Source of the DNA: Coraliomargarita sp. CAG:312
GTDB taxonomy: Bacteria > Verrucomicrobiota > Verrucomicrobiia > Opitutales > Intestinicryptomonadaceae
DNA: 18,135 bases
Reading direction: 5' to 3'
Assembly (NCBI GenBank): GCA_000438015.1
Contig: FR901602.1
Span: 1-18,135, forward strand
Shown: positions 6,725 through 14,207 of the stretch, piece after piece
How positions within the stretch are numbered: the stretch's first letter is position 1
How the letters are laid out: each line of letters starts with the position of its first letter
The notes under the pieces: generated by a model
What the model saw: the letters and a program-made list of their open reading frames with translations, nothing else
What the model was told of the DNA's origin: nothing
Database searches by the model: none
Program-made: the position numbers and the translations under genes

Positions 6725-7252
6725 ATGAATAATCAAGACGACGGAAAATTATTGGAAATCTTGCAGCAGGAAAAGTTCCTTGCTTTTTTCGATTTCTGCA
6801 AAATAGGCGAAAACGGCGAAAGCGAACTCGACGGCCTCTGCAAAGTCGCCCAGCCTCAAAACATAGAAAACCTGGACTACATCTCCCTGACCTTTATATT
6901 TGACACTCCAAGCGAAGGCAAACAAGCGCTCGCGAGGCGAATAATGGAAAAATTTACAACCGACGTTTTTAGGAAAAACCTTTCAAATGTCTATGCCGTG
7001 ACAAACGTCCCCGCCATGGTAAGGCAGACTGAAAACTATATACATCAAATCGACATCATTTTCGCATCAAAAGTCACCGAAGATATTCGAGAAGTTGTAA
7101 AGAAAATAGTATATATTGTAAGAACCTCCGGCGGTCTAGGCACGGAAGTTCCGCAATGGTGGGACGAGACCTCTGAAACTCCCAAGCAAACCGAAGCAGA
7201 AAAAGCCAATTGGTCTGCTAGAATAAAGGCTTTTTTGGGCATAAAAAAGTAG
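6725..7252 (+). CDS. hypothetical protein of 175 residues
   Basis: I do not recognise this protein. It is soluble and mixed alpha/beta by eye, with no signal peptide or membrane segment. A helical, charged N-terminus (KLLEILQQEKFLAFFDF) leads to a predicted strand, NLDYISLTFIFDT at 49-61, then helices with many Lys and Glu, and a second strand-like KKIVYIVRTSGG at 126-137. It ends with PQWW at 143-146 and an amphipathic C-terminal helix finishing in KAFLGIKK. I chose the ATG at 6725; the frame is open upstream, but that part overlaps the divergent gene's start and reads as non-coding. No Shine-Dalgarno is visible. A strong terminator 35 bases downstream makes it an independent unit. Coding character is good (clean codon use, sense-strand length, terminator), but the function is unknown. 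Confidence 0.75.
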   Translation: MNNQDDGKLLEILQQEKFLAFFDFCKIGENGESELDGLCKVAQPQNIENLDYISLTFIFDTPSEGKQALARRIMEKFTTDVFRKNLSNVYAVTNVPAMVRQTENYIHQIDIIFASKVTEDIREVVKKIVYIVRTSGGLGTEVPQWWDETSETPKQTEAEKANWSARIKAFLGIKK

Positions 7253-7286
7253 AATTTAAGCGCGGACAAACTTTACAAATATGCGC

Positions 7287-7319
7287 GCCGTTTCAAGAGA
7301 TTGAAGCGGCTGTTTTTTT
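7287..7319 (+). terminator. rho-independent terminator after the 175-residue gene
   Basis: GCCGTTTCAA (7287-7296) pairs with TTGAAGCGGC (7301-7310) over 10 bp with one G-U pair. The loop is GAGA, followed by TG and a T7 run. This separates the hypothetical gene from argS. Confidence 0.9.
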
Positions 7320-7365
7320 AGAAGACAATTAAAATCAATAACATAAAAGCATATCGTTTTAAAAT

Positions 7366-9129
7366 ATGGATATTTGGTTCCACCCTGCCAAAGAAATTGA
7401 ATCTCTCGTAAAAGAATGCGGAAAAAAGGCCGGATTTCCCAATGATTTTGATCCTCAAGTGCGCCCGGCAGACCCCCGCTTTGGCGACTTCCAGGCCAAC
7501 GGAGTCCTTGCCTGCGCAAAGGCTTTAAAGGCAAATCCCAGAGCTCTTGCCCAGAAGTTGGCTGATGAGATAAAGTCTTCTCCTGATTTCGATGGAGAAC
7601 TAATAGAAGTTTCGGTTGCCGGTCCTGGATTCTTAAACTTTGCCCTTACAAAAAAATTCCTGAAAGCATGGTTGGCTAAGTTTAAAGGCGAAGCCGAGTT
7701 AAAATCTGCGGCTGGCAAATTTTACAACGGCAAAAAAGTGGTAATAGACTACCCGTCCCCAAACACGGCAAAACAAATGCATGTCGGACATTTAAGGCCG
7801 ATGGTAATAGGGGAAGCTATAAAACGGCTGCTAAAGTTTTGCGGCGCAGATATAATCTGCGACAACCACATTGGGGACTGGGGAACAAACTTTGGGATTC
7901 TTATTTACGGAATAAAGACTAGCGGCTACAAACTTAATCCCGAAAACGAAAATTCCCTGGAGGATTTGGAGCAAATGTACAAGCGCGGCAGCGCCCTGGC
8001 AAAAGAAAGCAAAGAAGCCGCTGACGCAGCCCGCGCGGAGCTTGTAAAGTTGCAAAATGGAGACGCCGAAAATGTCGCGCTTTGGAACGCCATAAATAAA
8101 GTAAGCACAGTCGCGTTTGAAAAAATGTACAAACGGATGGGGCTTACAGTGGACATTACATTGGGAGAATCTTTTTACCGGGACAAAGTCGGCAGAATAT
8201 ACGAAGAATTAATAAAAACCGGAATAGCCGAGGAAAGTTTAGGCGCTCTTGTCGTATTTTTGCGCGAACACGAACGCTTCAAGACCCAGCCGTTTATAAT
8301 CCGCAAGAGCGACGGGGCGTCAAATTACGCATCAACGGACTTGGCAACCCTTCTCTACAGAGTAGAACATTTCAACGCCAAAGAAATCGTATATGTCACC
8401 GACGGAAGGCAGCAAGACCATTTCCAACAGCTTTTTATGACTGCCGCAAAATGGTTTGCCGCAATGGGATACAAGCTGCCAGAACTTAGGCACGTGTGGT
8501 TTGGAACAATTTTAGGAGAAGACGGAAAGGCGATAAAGACAAAAAGCGGCGAACCAATAAGGTTGCGCGCGCTGTTAGACGAGGCCGTAGCTAGGGCAAA
8601 GTCCATAGTAAGAGAAAAATCCCCCGACATGCCTGAAGACGAAGCCAATAAGATAGCAAATACAGTCGGTGTAGCGGCCCTTAGATACGCCGATTTGGCT
8701 CAGAATCGAACCAGCGACTATGTTTTTTCATGGGAAAAGCTTCTAGCTTTCGACGGCAATACCGCCCCATACCTGCTCTATGCAGTAGCAAGGATTTACT
8801 CAATATTCAGAAAGACCGGAATGAATCCCGATGCCGACTACGCGGCAGAAGCCGCCGATCTCGAAACTGAAAGAGAGGTTGCTCTGGCGCGGAAACTCCT
8901 GGCGCTTCCGGCAGTTTTTGAACTCACCCTTGCCGAATTGCGCCCCCACTTCTTGTGCACCTACCTTTATGAACTTGCCGGGCTTTTCTCTTCTTTTTAT
9001 AATGCCGATAAAGTAATTGTTGAAGACAAAGCAGTAATGGCCAAGCGCCTGATGCTGTGCGCCAGAACATTGAGAATCTTGGAAACGGGACTAAAAATGC
9101 TGGCTATTGAACCGTTGGAGAAAATGTAG
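7366..9129 (+). CDS. argS: arginyl-tRNA synthetase
   Basis: ArgRS charges tRNA-Arg with arginine at the expense of ATP in the cytoplasm. The 587-residue class I enzyme has the N-terminal Add1-type tRNA-binding region (residues 1 to about 110, including RFGDFQAN and VAGPGFLNF). The ATP-binding HIGH motif occurs as HVGHLRP at 139-145 inside SPNTAKQMHVGH, and the conserved DNHIGDWGTNFG is at 166-177. YVTDGRQQDHFQQLF and the region GEDGKAIKTKSGEPIRL follow; the last replaces a canonical KMSKS loop, as is normal for most ArgRS. The C-terminal anticodon-binding domain includes QNRTSDYVFSWEKLLAFDGNTAPYLLYA. The length is normal. The ATG at 7366 is chosen because the family starts there; no Shine-Dalgarno is visible. 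The stop is one base before the next ATG, so the two genes are surely cotranscribed. Confidence 0.97.
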   Translation: MDIWFHPAKEIESLVKECGKKAGFPNDFDPQVRPADPRFGDFQANGVLACAKALKANPRALAQKLADEIKSSPDFDGELIEVSVAGPGFLNFALTKKFLKAWLAKFKGEAELKSAAGKFYNGKKVVIDYPSPNTAKQMHVGHLRPMVIGEAIKRLLKFCGADIICDNHIGDWGTNFGILIYGIKTSGYKLNPENENSLEDLEQMYKRGSALAKESKEAADAARAELVKLQNGDAENVALWNAINKVSTVAFEKMYKRMGLTVDITLGESFYRDKVGRIYEELIKTGIAEESLGALVVFLREHERFKTQPFIIRKSDGASNYASTDLATLLYRVEHFNAKEIVYVTDGRQQDHFQQLFMTAAKWFAAMGYKLPELRHVWFGTILGEDGKAIKTKSGEPIRLRALLDEAVARAKSIVREKSPDMPEDEANKIANTVGVAALRYADLAQNRTSDYVFSWEKLLAFDGNTAPYLLYAVARIYSIFRKTGMNPDADYAAEAADLETEREVALARKLLALPAVFELTLAELRPHFLCTYLYELAGLFSSFYNADKVIVEDKAVMAKRLMLCARTLRILETGLKMLAIEPLEKM

Positions 9130-9130
9130 T

Positions 9131-9661
9131 ATGAAAATAAGCACAAAAACCGGAGACGCCGGTAAGACAAAGCTGATGTTCGGCAGAGACGTTTTTAAAT
9201 GCGACCAGCGCGTATGCGCGTACGGAGCTCTCGACGACTTCTCGGCGACGCTCGGATTGGCCCGGTCTTTCGCAGGCGAAGATCTATCTGCCTTTATAAA
9301 AAACATCCAGCAAAAGCTGGTGTTTTTAATGACTGAACTGGCAACTTCAAACGAAGACTTTAATAAGCTAGAAGAAAAGAATCTGCGTTTAATAGGAGAC
9401 GGAGATTTAGAGGAAATTGAAAATAAGATAGACTCAATTGAGCGCGACTCCACAATTTTCGACGGATGGACGTATTCCGGAGAAACCCATTTGCACGCAG
9501 CCTTGGAAATGTCGCGCGCGCGTTGCCGGGCGGCCGAAAGGGAAATAGTAAGGCTGAACATGCAGACTCCACTTCCGCGAAAAATGCCGCTAGTTTATAT
9601 AAATAGGCTTTCGGATTTGCTTTGGCTTTTGGCACAACAATCCATAAAGGACAAGTCTTAG
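9131..9661 (+). CDS. PduO-type ATP:cob(I)alamin adenosyltransferase
   Basis: This enzyme transfers the adenosyl group of ATP to cob(I)alamin, making coenzyme B12. The 176-residue protein fits the PduO/MMAB family. It has the N-terminal ATP-binding TKTGDAGKT at 5-13, RVCAYGALDDFSATLG at 27-42 (the family's usual YGxxDEL, here with DDF), and NIQQKLVFLMTELAT at 58-72. The conserved arginine helix SRARCRAAER is at 128-137 and YINRLSDLLW at 156-165. The five-helix bundle length is standard. The start is the ATG at 9131, with GGAG at 9117-9120 inside the argS tail as the ribosome-binding site; an in-frame ATG at 9107 lies within argS and is less likely. Coupling to argS is tight but functionally unexplained. 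The likely client is methylmalonyl-CoA mutase or another B12 enzyme elsewhere in the genome. Confidence 0.93.
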   Translation: MKISTKTGDAGKTKLMFGRDVFKCDQRVCAYGALDDFSATLGLARSFAGEDLSAFIKNIQQKLVFLMTELATSNEDFNKLEEKNLRLIGDGDLEEIENKIDSIERDSTIFDGWTYSGETHLHAALEMSRARCRAAEREIVRLNMQTPLPRKMPLVYINRLSDLLWLLAQQSIKDKS

Positions 9662-9859
9662 CGCGCCAATCTTAGCGCGAAAAAAACCTAAAAGTTAAGA
9701 CATATCCCGCTTGGCGTTTCCAATTCCTGAAAACAACCACGGGACTTGATGTAAAATTCCGCAGGCTCGTCAAAGATGCCATGGATTTAAATTTTTTTAC
9801 TTTCGGTCAGGCCTGCGAGAAATACTCCTGCAAAAAGCAGCACTTCCAGCGCGGCAAAT
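9662..9859. other. convergent intergenic gap, possible gene relic
   Basis: A 10-base direct repeat TCTTAGCGCG occurs at 9656-9665 and 9670-9679, the first copy spanning the adenosyltransferase stop. CGCAGGC (9760-9766) and GCCTGCG (9811-9817) form an inverted repeat with a 44-base loop. No T-run makes either a convincing terminator. The minus frame next to glnD reads as a hydrophobic stretch (about 20 residues ending in a basic tail) and then stops, which may be coincidence or a decayed gene end. Confidence 0.3.
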
Positions 9860-12568
9860 TTACAATATCGATTTAAGCGAGCTTCCTAGAACAGACAGCG
9901 GTTCCGCAAGAGGTCTCGCGTCAATGTGAAAAGTATCCTGAGCCCATCTGTTTTCCGTATTTATGCGGGCAAATAAAATATTGTATCCGCATAGATGTAT
10001 CGTTTTTGCGATTTTGTAAAGCAGCCCAACCCTGTCCGGAGTTCTAATATCCAGAATAATTTTTCCGGACTCCCTGCGCATAAAGACATCGGAATTTACT
10101 TCGGAAGAAAATGTCCGAGAATCGCTGTAAAAGCGGTCGTTTATTTCGGAGTCCAAAGAGCTTGGATCGTTTAGAGCCGATGCTATCTGGCGGGCGAACC
10201 TCTCGCGAACGCGGGGATTTTCAGAAAGCCCGCCTGAAATCCCCGTAACGTAAAAGGTATCTATAGTTATGCCGTCGGGACGCGTCAGAATTTTCGAGCC
10301 CAAAATATCAAGACCAGCCAGGCTTAAAATCCCAGCAAGGACGGCAAAAAGCCCTCCCCTGTCGTACGATACTACGCAAAGTTTGCTTATGGACCGGTTG
10401 GGGTCGTCCCTCCATTCTAGGATAGGCATGTCGGTTGATTTTCGGCGCAAGAGGCGCGCAATCATCTTTATATGGACTGCAACATCGTCTCTCCCGTGGA
10501 ACAGGAAATAATTTCGCGGGAGATTTGCAAAATGCTCCTTCAAAAGCTCCGAGTGCATTTCCATATCCGGCATCGCCAGCAACTCTTTCATAACCCTTTC
10601 CGATCTGCGCCTGTAGGAAGATTCGCGTTGGGACTCCTCTTTTTGCAAATATGCAAGGGTTCCGCTGTAAAGCATTGAATGCAGGCTCTGCTTGTATGAA
10701 TTCCAAAAGGACTCGCTTGTCCCCATTGCATCGCAGAATGTAAGGATGTAAAGGTATTTTAAATGCTCCTCGTTGCCGACAAGGCTTGCGAACTTTGCTA
10801 TAGATTTTTCATCCTCTACATCGTGGAGCTGCCAAAACCGGGCCATTTCCAAATGGTTTTTTATGGCGAAAATTATGGGTTCGGCGTCGCTGGGCGGAAC
10901 GCCTAGGCGATCCAACAGGCGCGAAGCAATTTCAGCTCCGACTTCTGCGTGCCCGCGGATTCCGTCTCCTTTCCCGATGTCGTGAAAGAACAGCATTAAA
11001 TAAACCGATGCCGGAGACTTCGTAGACACAAGAACCTTGTGGTAATCCCAATAAAAAGGCTCTTTGCCGTCTTGGCGCGCGCAGAAAATTTTGTCAAGTT
11101 GAGCTATGGTATTAAGCGTGTGCACGTCTGCCGTAAACCGGTGGTAAAACTCGTGCTGGACCATGCATGTTATATCTCCAAACTCCTCTATAAACCTTCC
11201 TAGAACGCCCCAAAAATGCATCATTTCCAAAGTTGGAAACACATTTCCCGTGCGCTCGAGAATTTTCAGGAAGGCTGCGTTTGTGCGCTTGTTGGAGCGC
11301 ACCGAAGCGTCAATAAGATGCCTGGAATCCTTTATCATCACCTCGAGCTTGTCGCTGGGAACAGCCCCATATTCTTGGCAATACAAAAAAACGTTTATTA
11401 GCCGCGAAGGCTTTGTTTTAAAAACATTGTACCATACCGCGTCTACTTCCCCGCAGTAAATTGAAAATCCGTCGACAGTAAACTTCCTATTGCGGGGCTT
11501 TCTAGCACCCATATGGCGCATGGTCGCCAAAACGTCTCCTGGCAACTCCAATCCCATTCTCTTGCGGGCGGTTTTTGACACCGCGTCTATTACCCTAAAT
11601 GAATAATAGATTTTCCGCATAAAAATCTCGACGCCCTGAGTTTGGGGAGTATCTGAAAATCCCAATCTGGCGGCAATTTTAGGCTGCGTTTCCAAATCCA
11701 AAAGGTCGTTCTCGCGCCCGAAATTGTAGTGCATATCGTTGCGGACGCGCAAGAGGAAGTCGTAGGCTTTAGAAACAGCCTTATATTCGGAAAGCGATAT
11801 TATCCGGCGTTTGGCAAGCTCCCGAAAATCTGAAGACCCGAAGTTTAAAAACGTCTTCCATCCCATAGTTTGAGCATCACGCAAGCCGCCTATTCCGTTT
11901 TTTATATTTGGCTCCTGGAGATAGGGTGTCCATCCAAACTTCGCATGGCGGTCGCGCTTGAGGCGCATAAGTTCACCAAAATGCTCCTGCTTATTGCGCG
12001 CGCACATTGCTTTAAATGCCCGTTCAAACGCGGAATAAACCCTTTTTGACCCGCATATAAAGCGGGCGTCCAGCATTGAATTTTTTGAGATTACGTCGGA
12101 ACGCGCATCGGCGATGGCCTCGCGGCGGGTTCGGCTAGAATGCCCAAGCTTAAGCCCCGTATTCCAAAGCGGATAAAGTATTTCATCTACAATAAGCGTC
12201 TTGATTTCATCTCCGACAGTATTGTCGTAGAGAAACATTATATCAACATCGCTTTTGGGGCACAACTCGGATCGGCCGTATCCGCCTAGGGCGACTATGC
12301 AGAATTTGTCAGCCGCGCTGCGCGCAAGCTTTAAGCGGCGTACAGTAAAGTTTTCATACAGCTTTAAAATTATGGCGTCCATGCATTCCGCATGCGCTGC
12401 GCAAACCCTTTTCCCCGAAGCTCCGTTATGGTGCGCGCGCATTACCGCAGAATACGAACGCTGCAAGCAATCCCTAACTCTTTCCTGTATCGGCCTTCCG
12501 TTTGCTGCGCTAAGAGAATTTTTACAAATATCCCTTACCTCGTCTGACAACTTTTCAATTTGAAGCAT
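9860..12568 (-). CDS. glnD: [protein-PII] uridylyltransferase / uridylyl-removing enzyme
   Basis: GlnD is the cytoplasmic glutamine sensor that adds UMP to PII proteins under nitrogen limitation and removes it when glutamine is plentiful. From the ATG at 12568 it has 902 residues in the standard order. The nucleotidyltransferase carries GGYGRSEL at 95-102 and SDVDI at 106-110. The linked GlnE/GlnD helical domain contains GIGGLRDAQ at 225-233. The HD uridylyl-removing domain carries HDIGKGDGIRGH at 529-540. Two C-terminal ACT domains lie at about 729-780 and 838-885, each with a DR-x-GLL/GLF turn. All catalytic motifs look intact. The frame is open further to a TTG at 12661 that overlaps the upstream esterase gene by 23 bases; the 31 extra residues do not resemble the family, so I prefer the ATG. 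No glnB or glnK is nearby. No clear terminator is seen. Confidence 0.95.
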   Translation of the reverse strand: MLQIEKLSDEVRDICKNSLSAANGRPIQERVRDCLQRSYSAVMRAHHNGASGKRVCAAHAECMDAIILKLYENFTVRRLKLARSAADKFCIVALGGYGRSELCPKSDVDIMFLYDNTVGDEIKTLIVDEILYPLWNTGLKLGHSSRTRREAIADARSDVISKNSMLDARFICGSKRVYSAFERAFKAMCARNKQEHFGELMRLKRDRHAKFGWTPYLQEPNIKNGIGGLRDAQTMGWKTFLNFGSSDFRELAKRRIISLSEYKAVSKAYDFLLRVRNDMHYNFGRENDLLDLETQPKIAARLGFSDTPQTQGVEIFMRKIYYSFRVIDAVSKTARKRMGLELPGDVLATMRHMGARKPRNRKFTVDGFSIYCGEVDAVWYNVFKTKPSRLINVFLYCQEYGAVPSDKLEVMIKDSRHLIDASVRSNKRTNAAFLKILERTGNVFPTLEMMHFWGVLGRFIEEFGDITCMVQHEFYHRFTADVHTLNTIAQLDKIFCARQDGKEPFYWDYHKVLVSTKSPASVYLMLFFHDIGKGDGIRGHAEVGAEIASRLLDRLGVPPSDAEPIIFAIKNHLEMARFWQLHDVEDEKSIAKFASLVGNEEHLKYLYILTFCDAMGTSESFWNSYKQSLHSMLYSGTLAYLQKEESQRESSYRRRSERVMKELLAMPDMEMHSELLKEHFANLPRNYFLFHGRDDVAVHIKMIARLLRRKSTDMPILEWRDDPNRSISKLCVVSYDRGGLFAVLAGILSLAGLDILGSKILTRPDGITIDTFYVTGISGGLSENPRVRERFARQIASALNDPSSLDSEINDRFYSDSRTFSSEVNSDVFMRRESGKIILDIRTPDRVGLLYKIAKTIHLCGYNILFARINTENRWAQDTFHIDARPLAEPLSVLGSSLKSIL

Positions 12569-12638
12569 TTGCGGATATAAATCGTCTATTTTCGCAAAAT
12601 TAAAAAATGCTTTTGCGGCGCCCACAGGCCGGCACAAA

Positions 12639-13964
12639 TTACCAGCCGTGTTCTTGCGCAAATTTTATGTAGTTTTCCCAATCGTAAGGCATCATATTGT
12701 GCGGGCCTTTCCGCAAATGGAAACCCATAGCGTCTCCAAGGAACGGTTTTTCGACTTCAAGGTTTTCCATCGACGGCATATTTTTTGCGCCGAAGAGCCG
12801 GTATACTTTTTCCGCCTCAACCAATCCCATTAACTCGCCTTTTGGATCTCCCCAGTAATCCTCGGATGCGCTTGCGACATACACGAGCCTTGGCGCTATG
12901 CACGCAACGAGATTGTGCTGGTCAACAGCCAATTCGTTTTCCTTGCCAAAATATTTATTTAAATTGGGAGAAAACCAAAACGGGAAAAGCTTGCAAATTA
13001 AATCTATTCTTTCGCCGAACCGCCGGCGTGAAATCGCTGTTCCCATGCATCCCGGATTGTTCCCCAAAGTAAGCGCTACGCGCTCGTCCAAAGCCCCGGT
13101 TAGAATTGCCGTGCGCCCCAACCTCGACTGCCCTGTCACCGCTATCCTGGAAGAATCGATTTCGGGCTGTGACTGGAGGCAATCTATAATCCTCGAATTG
13201 CCCCAAGCCCATGCGATTGTTGCCGGGCCTTGGGAAAAACCAGAAGATTTATCGAAAATTTTATAGATGCTGTCGGCGGACGAATCTTCGCTTTCCTTGT
13301 CGGGATATATGTCTCCGTAGTGGGCGGTGGAAAATGCATATCCGGATTTCAACAGTTTTTCAACCGGCCACCTAAACCCCATTTTTCCGCGATGCTCCTC
13401 TCGCGGCTTATTGTCTTTAACTGTAAGGGTGGGATATGACGAGTTGCGGACCCATCCTGCGGGAAGAAATACAGCCGGATCGTCAACAACCGAATGGTTC
13501 CCGCAAAAATTCAAACCGTGAAAGACTGGAACAGGCTTCTTTGCGTTCTTTGGAATATATAAAAGTAAATCTATAAAGTGTTCCCCGCCGGCATCTTTGA
13601 CGTGTATGCGTATTTGTCTGCGCACGGCAATACCGCCAAATGCATCGCCGCTTTCCTCGCGGAGCTCAAAGCGCATTTGCTTCGGGCGAGGAGGCATATA
13701 TCCGTACATCTGGCTCTGTATATAGTCCAATACGCGCGGACGCACGGACTGCAGCCATTCAAAAGCGCTAGACGCCTTAATCTTTCCGTCGGGAGAAGCC
13801 AAAACGTCGGGAAGTTCAAATTGCGGAACTTTAGATTCGTCGTAATTTTCTCCAAAACGCGATTTTGGAAGGTTCCCGAAGGCTGCAGACGCAAAAAACG
13901 CAACAAGAAAAGCGCATAGAAAATTTTTCAGGCTCATGGTGTTAAAAAGATTAAGGTACTTCAT
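12639..13964 (-). CDS. secreted CE15-like glucuronoyl esterase (alpha/beta hydrolase)
   Basis: A 441-residue exported hydrolase that resembles bacterial carbohydrate esterase family 15. That family cuts the ester between 4-O-methyl-glucuronic acid of xylan and lignin alcohols. The N-terminus has a signal peptide: positive SLKN, then a hydrophobic FLCAFLVAFFASAAFG ending near 30. The nucleophile elbow is GQSRLG at 278-283 (Ser280), where bacterial CE15 usually reads GHSRLGK. The following block NNPGCMGTAISRRRFGE at 302-318 corresponds to the usual SGCGGAALSRRxFGE but has Pro for Ser and Met for Gly. The acid-region block DQHNLVACIAPRLVYVASASEDYWGDP is at 348-374. The catalytic histidine is probably His422 in RKGPHNMMPYDW. 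The ATG at 13964 is used; an ATG ten codons later (13937) would give a tighter signal peptide. The stop lies 70 bases before glnD. The family call is from remembered motifs. Confidence 0.85.
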   Translation of the reverse strand: MKYLNLFNTMSLKNFLCAFLVAFFASAAFGNLPKSRFGENYDESKVPQFELPDVLASPDGKIKASSAFEWLQSVRPRVLDYIQSQMYGYMPPRPKQMRFELREESGDAFGGIAVRRQIRIHVKDAGGEHFIDLLLYIPKNAKKPVPVFHGLNFCGNHSVVDDPAVFLPAGWVRNSSYPTLTVKDNKPREEHRGKMGFRWPVEKLLKSGYAFSTAHYGDIYPDKESEDSSADSIYKIFDKSSGFSQGPATIAWAWGNSRIIDCLQSQPEIDSSRIAVTGQSRLGRTAILTGALDERVALTLGNNPGCMGTAISRRRFGERIDLICKLFPFWFSPNLNKYFGKENELAVDQHNLVACIAPRLVYVASASEDYWGDPKGELMGLVEAEKVYRLFGAKNMPSMENLEVEKPFLGDAMGFHLRKGPHNMMPYDWENYIKFAQEHGW

Positions 13965-13988
13965 ATATATATGCTTTCAATTTTTACT

Positions 13989-14017
13989 ACCATAAAATGA
14001 GCGCCGAATTTTTACAA
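13989..14017 (-). promoter_or_regulatory. candidate promoter of the esterase gene
   Basis: A minus-strand TTGTAA (14017-14012) and TATGGT (13994-13989) are separated by 17 bases, each matching 4 of 6 consensus positions. Transcription would begin about 18 bases before the ATG at 13964. Confidence 0.35.
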
Positions 14018-14125
14018 GAAACAAAATCGCCCTGCCAATTTTTATCCCTGCATAATTTAAGATTTTTTGCAAATGCATCTATACGCCAAAGCAATTGAAA
14101 AATATGCCTAAAATATAAAAATTCA

Positions 14126-14156
14126 TTGCAAAAAGAGTAATTTATCTTGTTAAAAT
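14126..14156 (+). promoter_or_regulatory. candidate promoter of the PPi-PEPCK gene
   Basis: TTGCAA (14126-14131) and TAAAAT (14151-14156) lie 52 bases before the ATG, with a 19-base spacer (18 if TTAAAA is taken). The spacing is slightly long, but it is the best pair in the divergent 243-base gap. Confidence 0.3.
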
Positions 14157-14207
14157 AAATACGAATGGGCTTATAGCGCCCTTCAAAGAAAAACAATTCC
14201 TAAAATC

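Noticed and set aside
12569..12661. TTG start for glnD overlapping the esterase gene by 23 bases
   Set aside because: The 31 extra residues do not fit GlnD, the codon is TTG and no ribosome-binding site is seen. The ATG at 12568 gives a normal-length protein.
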